Shown here: piece by piece, positions 43,114-55,173 of the stretch
Layout: each line of letters starts with the position of its first letter
Numbering within the stretch: position 1 is the first letter of the stretch
DNA from: Mycoplasmoides pirum ATCC 25960
GTDB lineage: Bacteria; Bacillota_I; Bacilli_A; Mycoplasmatales; Mycoplasmoidaceae
DNA length: 64,000 nucleotides
Reading direction: 5' to 3'
Assembly (NCBI RefSeq): GCF_000685905.1
Contig: NZ_JMKZ01000001.1
Coordinates: 248,001 to 312,000, forward strand
Notes under the pieces: generated by a model
The model's input: only the letters and a program-made list of their open reading frames with translations
Told to the model about the DNA's origin: nothing
Database searches by the model: none
Translations under genes and position numbers: made by a program

Positions 43114-44040
43114 ATGATCACAAATTTAATTAGTTCTCATAAACAATTAATTACACTTTCTTACAAAACTAAAAAACAAAAATTATTAAAATTTCTTTTT
43201 CCTTATTATCCTTTAAGGTGAAGATATTCAACGTATTTAATAATTTTTTTAGCAGCTTTAATTTCTTTAAGATTTTTAACACAAATTTTTAGTATTCCAA
43301 TTGGACCAGTATTAAGAATTTCATTTAATTGAATTCCCACATCTCTAATTGGCTGAATGTTTGGACCTGTTTTAGCAATACCTTTGGGTATCATAATTGA
43401 TTCAATAACTTTTTTTTGATCTGGTGGTGTTTGATTTTGAATGTATGCTATTCAAGAACCATTAATTATGTGCTTATCTGGAATAATAGGCGGAATTTAT
43501 CAATTTAGAAAAGAATTTAAAAATTGAATTTGAGATTATTTATTTTTACAAATTATATTTTTGTTTTTTGTAAGTATAGCTATTATTGCTTTACTAACCT
43601 TTGCATCTAATAAATTTGAAAACACAAATTTAGATTTTATTGGATTATCTCGAATGGATACTGTCTATTTATCAATTAGTGTTATTGTTATCTTTTTTGT
43701 TTCAATTCAAGTAATTATTCATTTATTGCTATACTATAAGAAAATTTATCAAAAACAATTAATATTATTTATTTATGTAATTTTATTAGTTTTCTTATTA
43801 TCAATTATTTTTTCATTTATTTTAGGCACAATATCTGCTATTAATTTTTATAAATATATTTCAGGAGACAATTCTTTATCGCCTAATTTTTTAATTTATG
43901 GTTCTTATTATTATTTAATTCCTAGAGTTATAAAAGAAATTTTTAAGGCACCCTTATTAATTATCATTTTAGTTAATTTAGTTAAATTATCAAATTCTTA
44001 TTTAATAAAAATTCAACAATTGTCTTATCAAAAATGATAA
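43114..44040 (+). CDS. ECF transporter S component (FolT-like)
   Basis: 308 residues with about nine TGA-Trp codons. Its diagnostic stretch, from RISFNWIPTSLIGWMFGP through AIPLGIIIDSITFFW, follows the pattern of folate-type ECF S components (IPxxLxGxxFGP then GxxxD). About six membrane segments, with a longer than usual C-terminal half (155-308) that adds extra helices. It would capture a vitamin or related micronutrient for a shared EcfAAT module that is outside the window. The substrate is a guess; no riboswitch is visible upstream. No clear Shine-Dalgarno at ATG 43114; a nearby ATG at 43107 is closed quickly. Confidence 0.65.
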
Positions 44041-44078
44041 TTTAAATTTATAATTTTTTTATCCATAATTTTATTTAT

Positions 44079-44169
44079 GGGAGCGTACCCAAGTGGTTAA
44101 GGGGGCACCCTGCTAAGGTGTTAGATCGGGTTTTCCGGTGCGAGAGTTCGAATCTCTCCGCTTCCGCCA
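44079..44169 (+). tRNA. tRNA-Ser (anticodon GCT)
   Basis: 91 bases with encoded CCA. Acceptor arms GGGAGCG and CGCTTCC pair over seven positions (one G-T). Anticodon stem GCACC/GGTGT holds loop CTGCTAA, giving GCT (reads AGC/AGU). There is a long class II variable arm (about 20 bases) and a T-arm GAGAG/CTCTC with TTCGAAT. A TATAAT at 44049-44054 lies 24 bases upstream. Confidence 0.96.
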
Positions 44170-44181
44170 TTTTAAGATAAG

Positions 44182-44211
44182 ATGACCAAGACTATACTTG
44201 GTCATTTTTTA
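44182..44211 (+). terminator. Intrinsic terminator after tRNA-Ser
   Basis: Perfect 9-base arms ATGACCAAG (44182-44190) and CTTGGTCAT (44197-44205) with a 6-base loop, followed by a six-T run. Among the strongest terminators in the window. Confidence 0.9.
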
Positions 44212-44282
44212 TTTTCATAAAATAAAAATACTATTTATATAAAAAAGGTATAGAATAGAGATACTCTTTGGAGCATTTAATC

Positions 44283-44771
44283 GTGTTCAGCAAGAAACAT
44301 TCCAAGTGATTATTTATTACATATGGTAGTTTTGTTTTATTAGGATTAGTAATTCTATTAGTTGTTTGCGGAACTAATTTAGCTTCTTGAGGATCGCTAT
44401 ACGGTTGATTATTATCAATTCCTTTTGCATTTATAGCAATTTTTTCATATACATGGATACCAAGAATTTTACTTAGTCTTTCCAAAAAAAGAATTGGTGA
44501 TAAAAGTAAAGCGGTGTTGTTTCTAAGTATTTCACTTTATATTTTGCGGTATATTTTTTACATTACACCAATTTTAATTGCAGCGGGTGTAAACAATTTT
44601 AAAATCGATGGTGTTTTTAATGTTATTCCTACGATTGTAGCTATAATATTAATTCCAATATCGAGCATTGCTTTAAACTATTTAATATTTTGAATAGAAT
44701 ATTACAAAAATAAAAAAAATCAAAAGGAAAAAGAATATGTCCCCACAGGAGATAGTTTGAAACCCAATTAA
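44283..44771 (+). CDS. atpI: ATP synthase I-like membrane protein
   Basis: 162 residues starting at GTG 44283, with GGAG about nine bases upstream. Four membrane segments are visible (beginning VLLGLVILLVVCG, LLSIPFAFIAIF, LFLSISLYILRYIFYI and IPTIVAIILIPISS), followed by a Lys-rich tail. This is the usual profile of the poorly conserved AtpI-like protein that precedes atpB; AtpI helps assemble the c-ring in other bacteria. Its 3' end overlaps atpB by 35 bases in another frame. Recognised mainly by position and topology. It reads through four TGA codons. Confidence 0.7.
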
Positions 44772-45621
44772 TGAATTTTCAAATTCAATAAATTCTTTTT
44801 GGGAACAGAAACCAATTCCAGATTTAGCTTGAACTCCAATGGTGCCAACTGCTGCAGTTATAACAATTCCTATAACATTAGTAATAATTTTAGGTTTTGT
44901 GTTTGCATATTATTTTAAAGCACGCAAACAAAATCCTGAAAAAGCTCCTACTGGTTATGTACTTTTAGTAGAAATGTTAGTAATTAGTTTTGAAAATTTA
45001 ACAGTTGAATTATTAGGAGAAAGATATAAAAAAATAACACCTTATTTCTTGGTTTTAATTTTATATATTTCTGTTGCCAATTTGTTACCTTTAATTGGAT
45101 TATCAGCTCCAACAAGTTCTATAACTGTTTCTCTTTCATTGGGATTAATTACTTTTATAGGAATTATATATATGGGCTTTAAACATCAAAGATTATCATA
45201 TTTGAAAAATTTTACTGTCAAAATCAAATACCATCGCAAAGAAATTCCTATAATGATTAATCCATTAAGCATTATAAGTGAAATTACACCTTTGCTTTCA
45301 ATTTCGATGCGTTTGACAGGTAATATTTTTTCAGGTGCAATGATTATTGGTTTGTTTTATTCATTCATTCAATATATTTTTAGTACTGTAAATCCAACGA
45401 TTTTAGGATTAATTTTAGGATCAACTTTTGGCGGATTGGTGACCCCAATATTCCATTTATATTTTGATGTAATGATTGGTTTAATTCAAGCATATGTGTT
45501 TGTAATGTTAACTTATACATATTGATCAAATCAATTAATAGAAGCAGAAGAAAAAAATGAAAAAAAACTTGAAACTACAGAAGTGAAAACAATTAATTTA
45601 AGTTCTCATGATCGAATTTAA
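44737..45621 (+). CDS. atpB: ATP synthase subunit a
   Basis: 294 residues with five TGA-Trp codons. The proton-path arginine sits in SMRLTGNIFSG (near residue 195), preceded by a LSIISEITPLLSI segment and followed by the C-terminal helices. A conserved-looking VANLLPLIG is also present. It forms the stator half-channels of Fo with the c-ring. ATG 44737 lies inside the end of atpI, so the two are coupled. The C-terminal 30 residues are charged and extend beyond the usual end. Confidence 0.93.
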
Positions 45622-45656
45622 TTTTTGTATTTAATTTTTATTAAGGGAGTTTTTAT

Positions 45657-45950
45657 ATGGATACAAATATTCTTCTTCAAATTTCAGATATTGTAACGCA
45701 AGCTACAAGTACTTCTACAACATTTACAGATAAAGGTGCTGCACTTATTGGTGCTGGTATTGCTATGGTCGGTGCTGCAGGAGTTGGTGCTGGTCAAGGT
45801 TATGTTGCTGGTCGTGCTTGTGATTCTATTGCAAGAAACCCGGAAGTGGAATCAAAAATTAGAACATTTTTAATTATTGGTTCAGCAATTTCTGAGAGTT
45901 CAGCAATTTATGGATTAATTGTTTCATTTATTTTAATGTTTGTAGTTTAG
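45657..45950 (+). CDS. atpE: ATP synthase subunit c
   Basis: 97 residues: an N-terminal extension of about 25 residues, then two membrane helices around a polar loop (RACDSIARNPEVESK). Helix one is very Gly/Ala-rich (GAALIGAGIAMVGAAG). The carboxylate for proton binding is the Glu of SAISESSAIYGL in helix two. A strong SD (AAGGGAG) precedes the ATG, as expected for a subunit needed in many copies. Confidence 0.96.
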   Translation: MDTNILLQISDIVTQATSTSTTFTDKGAALIGAGIAMVGAAGVGAGQGYVAGRACDSIARNPEVESKIRTFLIIGSAISESSAIYGLIVSFILMFVV

Positions 45951-45975
45951 TTAATTTTAATTGCAGGTGTTAAAA

Positions 45976-46602
45976 ATGCAATTCTTAAAAAGAAAGAAAA
46001 AATATATATTATTGTTATTCACTTTACTAATATTGTTTTTTCTTATAGCAATAAGTGTTTCTTCATGTGCGTTGCCTGAAGAATTAAATGAAAACAACAT
46101 TATTAATCAATTTTTTCCAAATTTTTGGGTATTTTTAGCAAATTTAATTGCTTTAGTTATTTTGTTGTTTGTCATTATTTTCTTTTTGTGAAAACCAACT
46201 AAAAGATCAATTAATGCAAGAACTCAAGCCATTCAAAATAAAATTGATGAAGCAAAAAAAGCAAAAGAAGAAGCAGAAATTTATTTAGTTCAAGCTAATG
46301 AAAAACGTCTTAAAGCAATTGAAGAATCACAAACAATTATTAATAATTCAGTCAATGAGGCTTATCGAATTAAAAGTGAAATAGAAGAAAAGGCAAAACG
46401 TGATGCAAATATTATTATTCAAAATGCACGTATAGAATTTGCTAAACAAGAAAATAAATTACGTTCACAATTACATTCAGAAATTATTAATGTTGCTCTT
46501 TCAGCGACAGAAGCTTTAGCTCAAAAAACTATTACAAAAGCAGATCATGAAAAATTTGTTGAAGAATTTATTTCCGAATTGGAGGATATAGATTTTGAAT
46601 AA
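45976..46602 (+). CDS. atpF: ATP synthase subunit b, lipoprotein form
   Basis: 208 residues from ATG 45976 (an earlier in-frame TTG at 45961 is less likely). A lysine-rich signal peptide ends in a lipobox-like VSSC with Cys31, so the N-terminus is probably lipidated, a known feature of mycoplasma b subunits. A second hydrophobic segment (about 55-75) is followed by the long charged helix of the peripheral stalk. Normal b subunits are about 165 residues. It overlaps atpH by eight bases. Confidence 0.9.
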
Positions 46603-47161
46603 AATTTACAATTTTGCAAAAGCTTTATATTCTCTCGCGGAAGAAAAAAATCTTATTAAAAAAATTTATGTTGAATCTCAACAATTTCTTCAAGTTGTAA
46701 ATGAGTACTCAGAATTAATTAAATTTTTTAGTAATTCTTCATTAAACAAAAGCGAAAAATTTTCTATTTTAGAATCTACATTTAGAAATAGATTTGATGA
46801 TTTGTTTTGTGACTTTTTGTGTGTTCTAATTGAAATGAATGAATTTTTCTATGCAAAATCAATTTTTAAAAAATATTTAGCCTTAGTTGAAAATAAAGAT
46901 CATGCTAAATTTATAAAAATCACTTCACCATATCCTTTAAAAGATGCACAATTAAATAAAATTAAAGAAATTTTAGAAAAGAAGATGGATTTTGATTTAA
47001 TTGTTAAAAATTTTGTTGATCCTTCAACTATTGCTGGAATTAAAGTTGAATCTGACTCCCATTCCTTAGATTCAACAATTAAGGGCAAGTTAAAAACAAT
47101 TGAAACTAGATTGAAAGTAATGCTGACACTTCAACAATCGCAATCTCCTAAAACAAGTTAG
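46595..47161 (+). CDS. atpH: ATP synthase subunit delta
   Basis: 188 residues starting at TTG 46595, inside the end of atpF; the SD is GGAGGAT upstream. The N-terminal helical domain (YNFAKALYSLAEEKNLIKKI) and the C-terminal DPSTIAGIKVESDSHSLDST segment match the OSCP/delta family. It joins the stalk to F1. No TGA. Confidence 0.9.
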   Translation: MNKIYNFAKALYSLAEEKNLIKKIYVESQQFLQVVNEYSELIKFFSNSSLNKSEKFSILESTFRNRFDDLFCDFLCVLIEMNEFFYAKSIFKKYLALVENKDHAKFIKITSPYPLKDAQLNKIKEILEKKMDFDLIVKNFVDPSTIAGIKVESDSHSLDSTIKGKLKTIETRLKVMLTLQQSQSPKTS

Positions 47162-47219
47162 TGTTATTAAAACAATTTTGAAGAAAATTATAAAAATTTA
47201 GAAGATAAGGTATGCAAAC

Positions 47220-48791
47220 ATGGCAATTAATTTAGATGAATTTTCCTCTTTGATTAAAGAGCAAGTAAAAAAATATTCTAACAAAATCATTACTAACGAA
47301 AAAGGTTATGTAGTTTCAATTAATGATGGAATTGTTAAGGCTAGTGGTTTAGATGATGTTATTTTAAATGAATTAGTTCGTTTTGAAAATGGTTCTTTTG
47401 GAATTGCCTTCAATCTAGAAGCTAATAGTGTTGGTATTGTAATGTTGGGTAAATATTTTGATATTCACGAGGGTTCATTAGTAGAAAGAACTAAACACGT
47501 TATTGAAACACCAGTTGGTGATGCTTTGATTGGTAGAGTTGTTAATGGAATAGGCATGCCAATTGATGGTAAAGGTGAATTAAAAGATATAACTTATGAA
47601 CCAATTGAAAAAATTGCGCCTGGAGTTATGGATCGACAATCTGTAAATGAGCCATTAGAAACTGGAATTTTAGCAATTGATTCTATGTTGCCAATAGGTA
47701 AAGGTCAACGTGAATTAATTGTAGGTGATCGTCAAACTGGTAAAACAACTATTGGAATAGATGCAATTATCAATCAAAAAGGCAAAAACGTATATTGTGT
47801 TTATGTAGCAATAGGTCAAAAAAATTCTTCAATTGCACAAATTTCAAGACAATTAGAATCAGCAGATGCAATGAAATATACTACTATAGTTTCATCAACT
47901 GCATCAGAAATTCCAGCTTTATCATATGTTGCTCCATTTACTGGTATAACAATTGCTGAATATTGAATGCGTCAAGGTAAAGATGTATTAATTGTTTATG
48001 ATGATTTATCTAAGCACGCTGTTGCTTATCGTACAATATCATTATTATTAAGAAGACCCCCTGGACGTGAAGCTTACCCGGGTGATATTTTTTATTTACA
48101 CTCTCGATTATTAGAACGTTCAGGAAAATTATCAAAAGAATTAGGTGGCGGTTCTATTACTGCGTTACCAATAATTGAAACACAAGCTGGAGATATTTCA
48201 GCATATATCCCAACAAATGTTATTTCCATAACTGATGGTCAATTGTTTATGGTAAGTAATTTATTTAATTCTGGACAAAGACCAGCAATTCATGTTGGTT
48301 TATCAGTTAGTCGTGTAGGTTCTGCTGCACAAACTAAAGCAATTAAACAATTATCAGGTTCTTTAAAATTAGAATTGGCTCAATATCGTGAATTAGATGT
48401 ATTTAGTCAATTTGGTAGTGATTTGGATAATGAAACTAAAAAAGTTCTTGATCACGGTAAAAAAGTTATGGAAATCCTAAAACAATCTAATGGCGCACCA
48501 TTAGATCAAGCAATGGAAGCTATTTTATTGTTTAGTATCAAAGAACGATATATCAAGTGAATTCCAATTGATCAAATTCAAAAATTTAAACAAGAATTAA
48601 CAACATATTTTAGTAAAACAGATGTATATAAAGAAATTCAAATTAATAAAGCATTAAATGATCAATTAACAATTAATTTAAGAAATCTATTTAAAAAATT
48701 TATTAAAGAATTTGTAATGAGTATTTCTAATTATGATTTTTCAAAATATGGTGATGAAAAAGAATTAGAAGTGGATGAAAAAAATAAATAA
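47220..48791 (+). CDS. atpA: ATP synthase subunit alpha
   Basis: 523 residues with two TGA-Trp codons. Walker [10 protein letters not shown] is at residues 169-177; [18 protein letters not shown] is the family signature near residue 362, and the arginine finger lies in that Ser-Arg stretch. [16 protein letters not shown] segment is also typical. Noncatalytic nucleotide-binding subunit of F1. Length normal (about 500-520), with a slightly longer acidic C-terminus. Confidence 0.97.
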
Positions 48792-48793
48792 TT

Positions 48794-49660
48794 ATGGCTT
48801 CCAAACAAGAATTAAAACAAAAAATGAGTTCTATTTTAGTAACTGAAAAAATTACTAAAGCTATGCAAATGGCTGCAACTGCTAAGTTACATAAGTTTAA
48901 ATCTCAACATGAAAAAATTTATGAATTTTTTAATGAATATTATGAAACAATTGGCAAAGTTATAGCTAATGCTAAATATTATCAACCGCCAAAACAAGTT
49001 AAGGAAAATTCACTTTATATTTTAATTAATTCATCATTAGGTTTGTGTGGCGGTTTTAATAACAACATGAATCGGCTATTGTTAGAAAAAATTAAACCTA
49101 ACGATAAATTAATTTTGCTTGGCAAAAAAAGTTTAGGTTATTGAAAATTAAAAAATCAAGGTAACAATATTTTATTGATTAAAGATTTACAAGATGCTGA
49201 TATCAATTTTGATATTAGTTATAATTTGGGACAAGAAATTTTAGATCTATATGAAACAAATGAATACGAAAAAGTATTTATTGTTTATACAAATTTTGTG
49301 AATAACTTAAAACAAGAACCAAAAATTATTCAAGTGTTACCTTTTGATGTTGATATTTTTAAAGATAAAATTAAAAAAGATACAAATTCTAACAAACAAT
49401 ATTCTGCTCCAATTGAGTTCGAACCTGATGTAAAAGAAGTTATTAAAGGTCTTACTCCCCAATTCATGCAAATTGTTTTATATGGTTGTTTAATTGAAAC
49501 TAAACTTTCTGAATATGCTAGTCGTAGAAATGCTATGGAGTCAGCAACAAAAAATGCAAATGATTTATATAACAATTATTTATTATTGTACAACCAATTA
49601 AGACAAGCATCTATTACACAAGAAATTAGTGAAATAATTCAAGGTAGTGAACAAAAATAA
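48794..49660 (+). CDS. atpG: ATP synthase subunit gamma
   Basis: 288 residues, normal length, one TGA-Trp at 49142. N-terminal helix with SSILVTEKITKAMQMAATAK, the conserved SSLGLCGGFNNNM (usual form GLCG.FN) near residue 78, and C-terminal ASRRNAMESATKNANDL, the rotor helix signature. It rotates inside the alpha-beta hexamer. It begins two bases after atpA and ends 12 bases before atpD. Confidence 0.96.
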
Positions 49661-49663
49661 TAG

Positions 49664-51081
<1,418 letters not shown>

Positions 51082-51082
<1 letters not shown>

Positions 51083-51489
51083 TGTCTGATAATTTAGTTC
51101 ATCTAAAAATTTTGACACCAAATGGTATTAAGTTTGATGCTGATATTAAAATGGTAGAAGTTAAAACTCCTGAAGGTTATATAGCATTAATGTACAATCA
51201 CGTTCCTTTTGTTGCTACTTTATCTGCTGATGTTATTTACATAACTCATTCAGATAAAAATCGTGAATCTGGAATTATTAATACAGGAACAATTTATGCA
51301 ACAAAAACTGAAATTAAGATTTTTGCATTAAATTTTATTTTAACTAAAGATATTGATGTTAATAAAGTATCAGAAGAAAAGAAAAAGTTAGAACAACAAT
51401 TATCAAGAATTAATGATTTAGTTGAAACTACAAAAATTGAAAGAAAATTGGCATTTGAATTATTAAAATTAAAACAAGCAAAAAAATAA
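51082..51489 (+). CDS. atpC: ATP synthase subunit epsilon
   Basis: 135 residues. N-terminal beta sandwich with HLKILTPNGIKFDADI, KTPEGYIALMYNHVPFVATL and an INTGTIYA strand, then a C-terminal two-helix hairpin (SEEKKKLEQQLSRINDLVET). Regulatory subunit of F1. Last gene of the ATP synthase operon; a further gene of different nature starts only three bases later. Confidence 0.94.
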
Positions 51490-51492
51490 TTT

Positions 51493-52758
51493 ATGAATTT
51501 TATTCGCTATGAATCTTGTTTAACTTTAAATATCAATGATTTTTTAAAAAATGGTTTTTGATGTAAATTTCAACAAAATCATTTTTATTTTGTTTATGAT
51601 GACAATTTAAGTAAAGTTTCTGAATTATTTGATTTATCTATTGGTATTAAACAACCATTGGTAGGCAATATTATTTATAATGATCAATCATTATGAAATT
51701 TATCTGAATTAAGCCGTAGTGAATTTATTTTTAAAAATATTAGCGTTTTAACATTTTCTGAATTTGAAGAAATTAAAACCAAATCTGTTTATCAAATTTT
51801 ATTAGATGAAATATCTTTAAGTAATCATAAATTATTTAATTTGAATACTATAGTATCTAATTATTTGAAAGAAATTAATTTATTAGAACATAAATCAAGT
51901 ATATTTAACGAATTAGACGACGATTTAAAAATTAAAGTTTTATGTGCTAAATTATTTTATAAAAAACCCAAATTTTTATTTTTAAATTTGATTAATTCAA
52001 ATACTGATTCAAACAAAATTTCAATTTTTTTAAATAAATTTTCTAAATTTATTTTGAATAATTTTTTTGATGTTTGTTTAATAATTTTTTTTGATAAATA
52101 TTTAAATCTTGATAAATTTCAAATAATAAATATTAGTAACAAAAAAAATTATAACCCAAATAATATGATATTCACTTTAATTGAAGATCAAACAGATATA
52201 AAACATTTATGAAAACATTCAATTAAAAATTTTTTTACAAGCTTATTATTTTTTATTAAAAATAAAAAAACTTATATATCTTTAATCTTTTTTGTATTTT
52301 TTTTCACTTTTGTATTTGTTAATATACTTTGAAGTATAAATTTTAATAAATTAGTTAATTGAAATTTTGATTTTAATTTGTTAGTAAAAATTTTAAGTTT
52401 AATTCTATTTCTAATTTTGCAACTTGTTATGTTTTGAACAATTAAAAGAAATTATAAAAACTTAATATCTTCGATAAATTTTTTAATTTTGAAAGGATTT
52501 AATAGAATATTTTTAATTCATACTTTTTTATATATAGATTTAAATTTAGTTGCATTAGCTTTTTCATTTAGCATGATTATTAATGCATTGTTAAAGTTTA
52601 TACTAATTGTTCCAATTACTTTTATAGATATTATTTGACCAATTATTGTTTATTTTTTAACACATATAATTTTTTTAGGATTTCATTACATATACATACT
52701 TAAATATTATGGAATATCATCTACAATGAACTATAAAAAGTTTTTTGTTAATAATTAA
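51493..52758 (+). CDS. Degenerate ABC-ATPase-like domain fused to a membrane domain
   Basis: 421 residues with many TGA-Trp codons, three bases after atpC. Residues about 45-180 have the skeleton of an ABC ATPase: GIKQPLVGNIIYNDQSLWNL stands where ABC proteins have the GxxxPtsGxIxxdG strand, and FNELDDDLKIKVLCAKLFYK then KPKFLFLN stand where LSGGQ-helix and Walker B occur. No Walker A (GxxGxGK[ST]) remains in front, the LSGGQ is lost and Walker B lacks its Asp-Glu. Residues about 250-420 have four or five hydrophobic segments. Likely a catalytically dead relative or an adaptor. I do not know its function; position suggests a link with ATP synthase. Confidence 0.5.
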
Positions 52759-52815
52759 TTTATATATATTCTCTTTAATTTATAATAAAAATTCATTTAT
52801 ATTTTAAGGTTAAGT

Positions 52816-53667
52816 GTGTTTATGGACAATGTTCTAATTTCTGGAAAAGAAACAACAGAAAATTTTTTAGACATCAAAGAAAAATGTAAAAAAATAGGTA
52901 CTTATTTTAGTGAAGATAGATTTTATACTTTATTGAATTCATATATAGATGATGCTTTAAGAAAATATTCATTGTTTTTATATTTAATTACGATATTTTT
53001 ATTTAGATCAAATAATTTTAAACATGCAACAACTTCATTTAAAGCAAAACCTAAGTGAGTTACATTAATTGATATTTTATGTTGAATTTGTTTAATTGTT
53101 TTTATAGTTTCATTAATTTCTGGAATATCTTATCCACTAATAGAAGGAATAAGTGGCGCTATAAAAGGTAATTGAACAGGTTTTATAGATGCATTTAATA
53201 ATTCATTAAATAGTCCAGGAACAATTACTTTATTTGTTGTTTCTTTAATTTCATTTATTATTGCAATAACATATATATACGTTTTACGCAAAATTGTAGT
53301 TTTTAATAAAAAATTATCATTAAAAGATTTTGTTGTGCAGAAAGTAAGTTTTATAAACCGTTTTGAGAATTTGTTAAAAATAAATGAAGATTTAAAAAAA
53401 GCAAATAAAAAAATAAAAAAAATTAATAAAAAAATCAACAAAAAAAATTCCAAAATTAAACCAGATGAATTTTACTTAATTCAAAATGTTGAAATGCTAT
53501 CTCAAAATGATTTATGATTATTATTTCAGATAATAAATATTTTATATAAGTTGTTCCCTAATTCAGGTTTTGTTTTTGAATTGTCAAATATAGAATCTTC
53601 TAATTTAGAAAAAATTAAAACTATTTGTAATTATGATTTTAAACATATTAAAATTACACATATTTAA
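52816..53667 (+). CDS. Membrane protein with Lys-rich coiled coil, unknown function
   Basis: 283 residues from GTG 52816 (AAGG six bases upstream); ATG 52822 is an in-frame alternative. About three hydrophobic segments (starting about residues 51, 88 and 135), then a strongly basic helical stretch around residues 195-217 rich in Lys and Ile with heptad-like spacing (for example KKIKKINKKINKKNSK), and a polar tail. No family recognised. It lies between the ABC-like protein and lysS, with 57 bases before and 27 bases after it. The basic coiled coil could bind nucleic acid or an acidic partner, but that is only inference. Confidence 0.5.
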
Positions 53668-53694
53668 TTTATATTAAAATGGAATTTAATTGCT

Positions 53695-55170
53695 ATGCAA
53701 GAAAAATTATCAGATCAAGAAAAAGTTCGTTTGTCAAAATTAGAAGAATTGCAAAAAAATAATCTTAATCCCTATGAAGTAGTTAAAGTTGAAAGAACAC
53801 ACAATTCGCAAACTTTTAAATTGCAATATGAAAAATATAATAAAGAAGAATTACATAATAATAAAGATAAAATCATATTAGCAGGTCGAGTTGTAGGAAT
53901 TCGCCACACTTTCATTTTGATACAAGATTTTTTTGGCAAAATTCAACTATATTTAAATAAGAATAATCAACCAGATTTGTTTGAATATTTTAATAATTAT
54001 TTAGACTTAGGTGATATTGTTTCTGCAATAGGTACACCTATGAAAACTAATACAAATGAATTAACATTGAATATTACTAGTTTAAAAATTATTAGTAAAT
54101 CATTAAAAACTCCTCCCGAAAAATTTCATGGTTTAACAGATGAAGAAGACCGAGCAAGAAAACGTTATCTAGATTTAACATACAATTCTAAATCTATGGA
54201 AACTTTTTTGATGCGTTCAAAAATTGTTCGATTGATGCGTGAATATTTAGATAGTGTTGATTTTTATGAAGTAGAAACTCCAATATTACAATCTATATTA
54301 GGTGGTGCTAATGCTCGTCCATTTATTACTCATCATAATACTTTAAAACGTGATTTTTATTTGAGAATAGCGACTGAAATTCCATTGAAAAAATTAATTG
54401 TTGGTGGTTTTGACAAGGTGTATGAAATAGGTCGTATCTTTAGAAATGAAGGAATGGATTCTACACATAATCCTGAATTCACTTCAATGGAATTATATAT
54501 GGCGTATGAAGACATGGTTGCAGTAATGAATATTACAGAAGATATTATTCATTTCATTTCTAACAAATTAAATATTAACCAAATTACATTTAATGATAAG
54601 ACAATTGATATTTCAAAACCATTTAAAAAAATAAGTATGGTTGATTTAATTAAAGAGCATACAGGAATTGATTTTAATAATGTTACTTCTGATGAGGAAG
54701 CAATTGAAATAGCAAAAAAACATAATGTTCATTTTGAAAATCACCAAAATACATACGGTCATATTGTTAATTTATTTTTTGAAGAATTTTGTGAGTCAAA
54801 ATTAATTGAACCAACTTTTGTTACAACTTACCCTGTAGATGTTTCTCCGTTAGCTAAATTAGATTATTCAAATAAGCGTTTTACAGAACGTTTTGAATTA
54901 TTTATTTTCGGAAAAGAATTTGCTAATGGTTATAGTGAATTGAATGATCCAATAGACCAAAAACAAAGATTTGAAAATCAAGTTTTAGAAAAACAAAAAG
55001 GTAACGATGAAGCTGTTGAAATTGACTACGAATTTTTAGAAGCTTTAGAGTATGCTTTACCACCAACAGGTGGTCTTGGCATTGGTGTTGATCGTCTAGT
55101 TATGTTATTTACTCAAAATGTTTCAATAAGGGATGTTTTGTTATTTCCACATATGCGTGACTCCAAATAA
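53695..55170 (+). CDS. lysS: Lysine--tRNA ligase (class II)
   Basis: 491 residues with no TGA. An N-terminal anticodon-binding OB-fold is followed by the class II core: motif 2 is FRNEGMDSTHNPEFTSMELY and motif 3 is GIGVDRLVMLFTQ. ETPILQSILGGANARPFITH marks the Lys-specific motif 1 area. Charges tRNA-Lys. The length is normal. A further class II-like protein begins three bases after its stop. Confidence 0.97.
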   Translation: MQEKLSDQEKVRLSKLEELQKNNLNPYEVVKVERTHNSQTFKLQYEKYNKEELHNNKDKIILAGRVVGIRHTFILIQDFFGKIQLYLNKNNQPDLFEYFNNYLDLGDIVSAIGTPMKTNTNELTLNITSLKIISKSLKTPPEKFHGLTDEEDRARKRYLDLTYNSKSMETFLMRSKIVRLMREYLDSVDFYEVETPILQSILGGANARPFITHHNTLKRDFYLRIATEIPLKKLIVGGFDKVYEIGRIFRNEGMDSTHNPEFTSMELYMAYEDMVAVMNITEDIIHFISNKLNINQITFNDKTIDISKPFKKISMVDLIKEHTGIDFNNVTSDEEAIEIAKKHNVHFENHQNTYGHIVNLFFEEFCESKLIEPTFVTTYPVDVSPLAKLDYSNKRFTERFELFIFGKEFANGYSELNDPIDQKQRFENQVLEKQKGNDEAVEIDYEFLEALEYALPPTGGLGIGVDRLVMLFTQNVSIRDVLLFPHMRDSK

Positions 55171-55173
55171 AAT

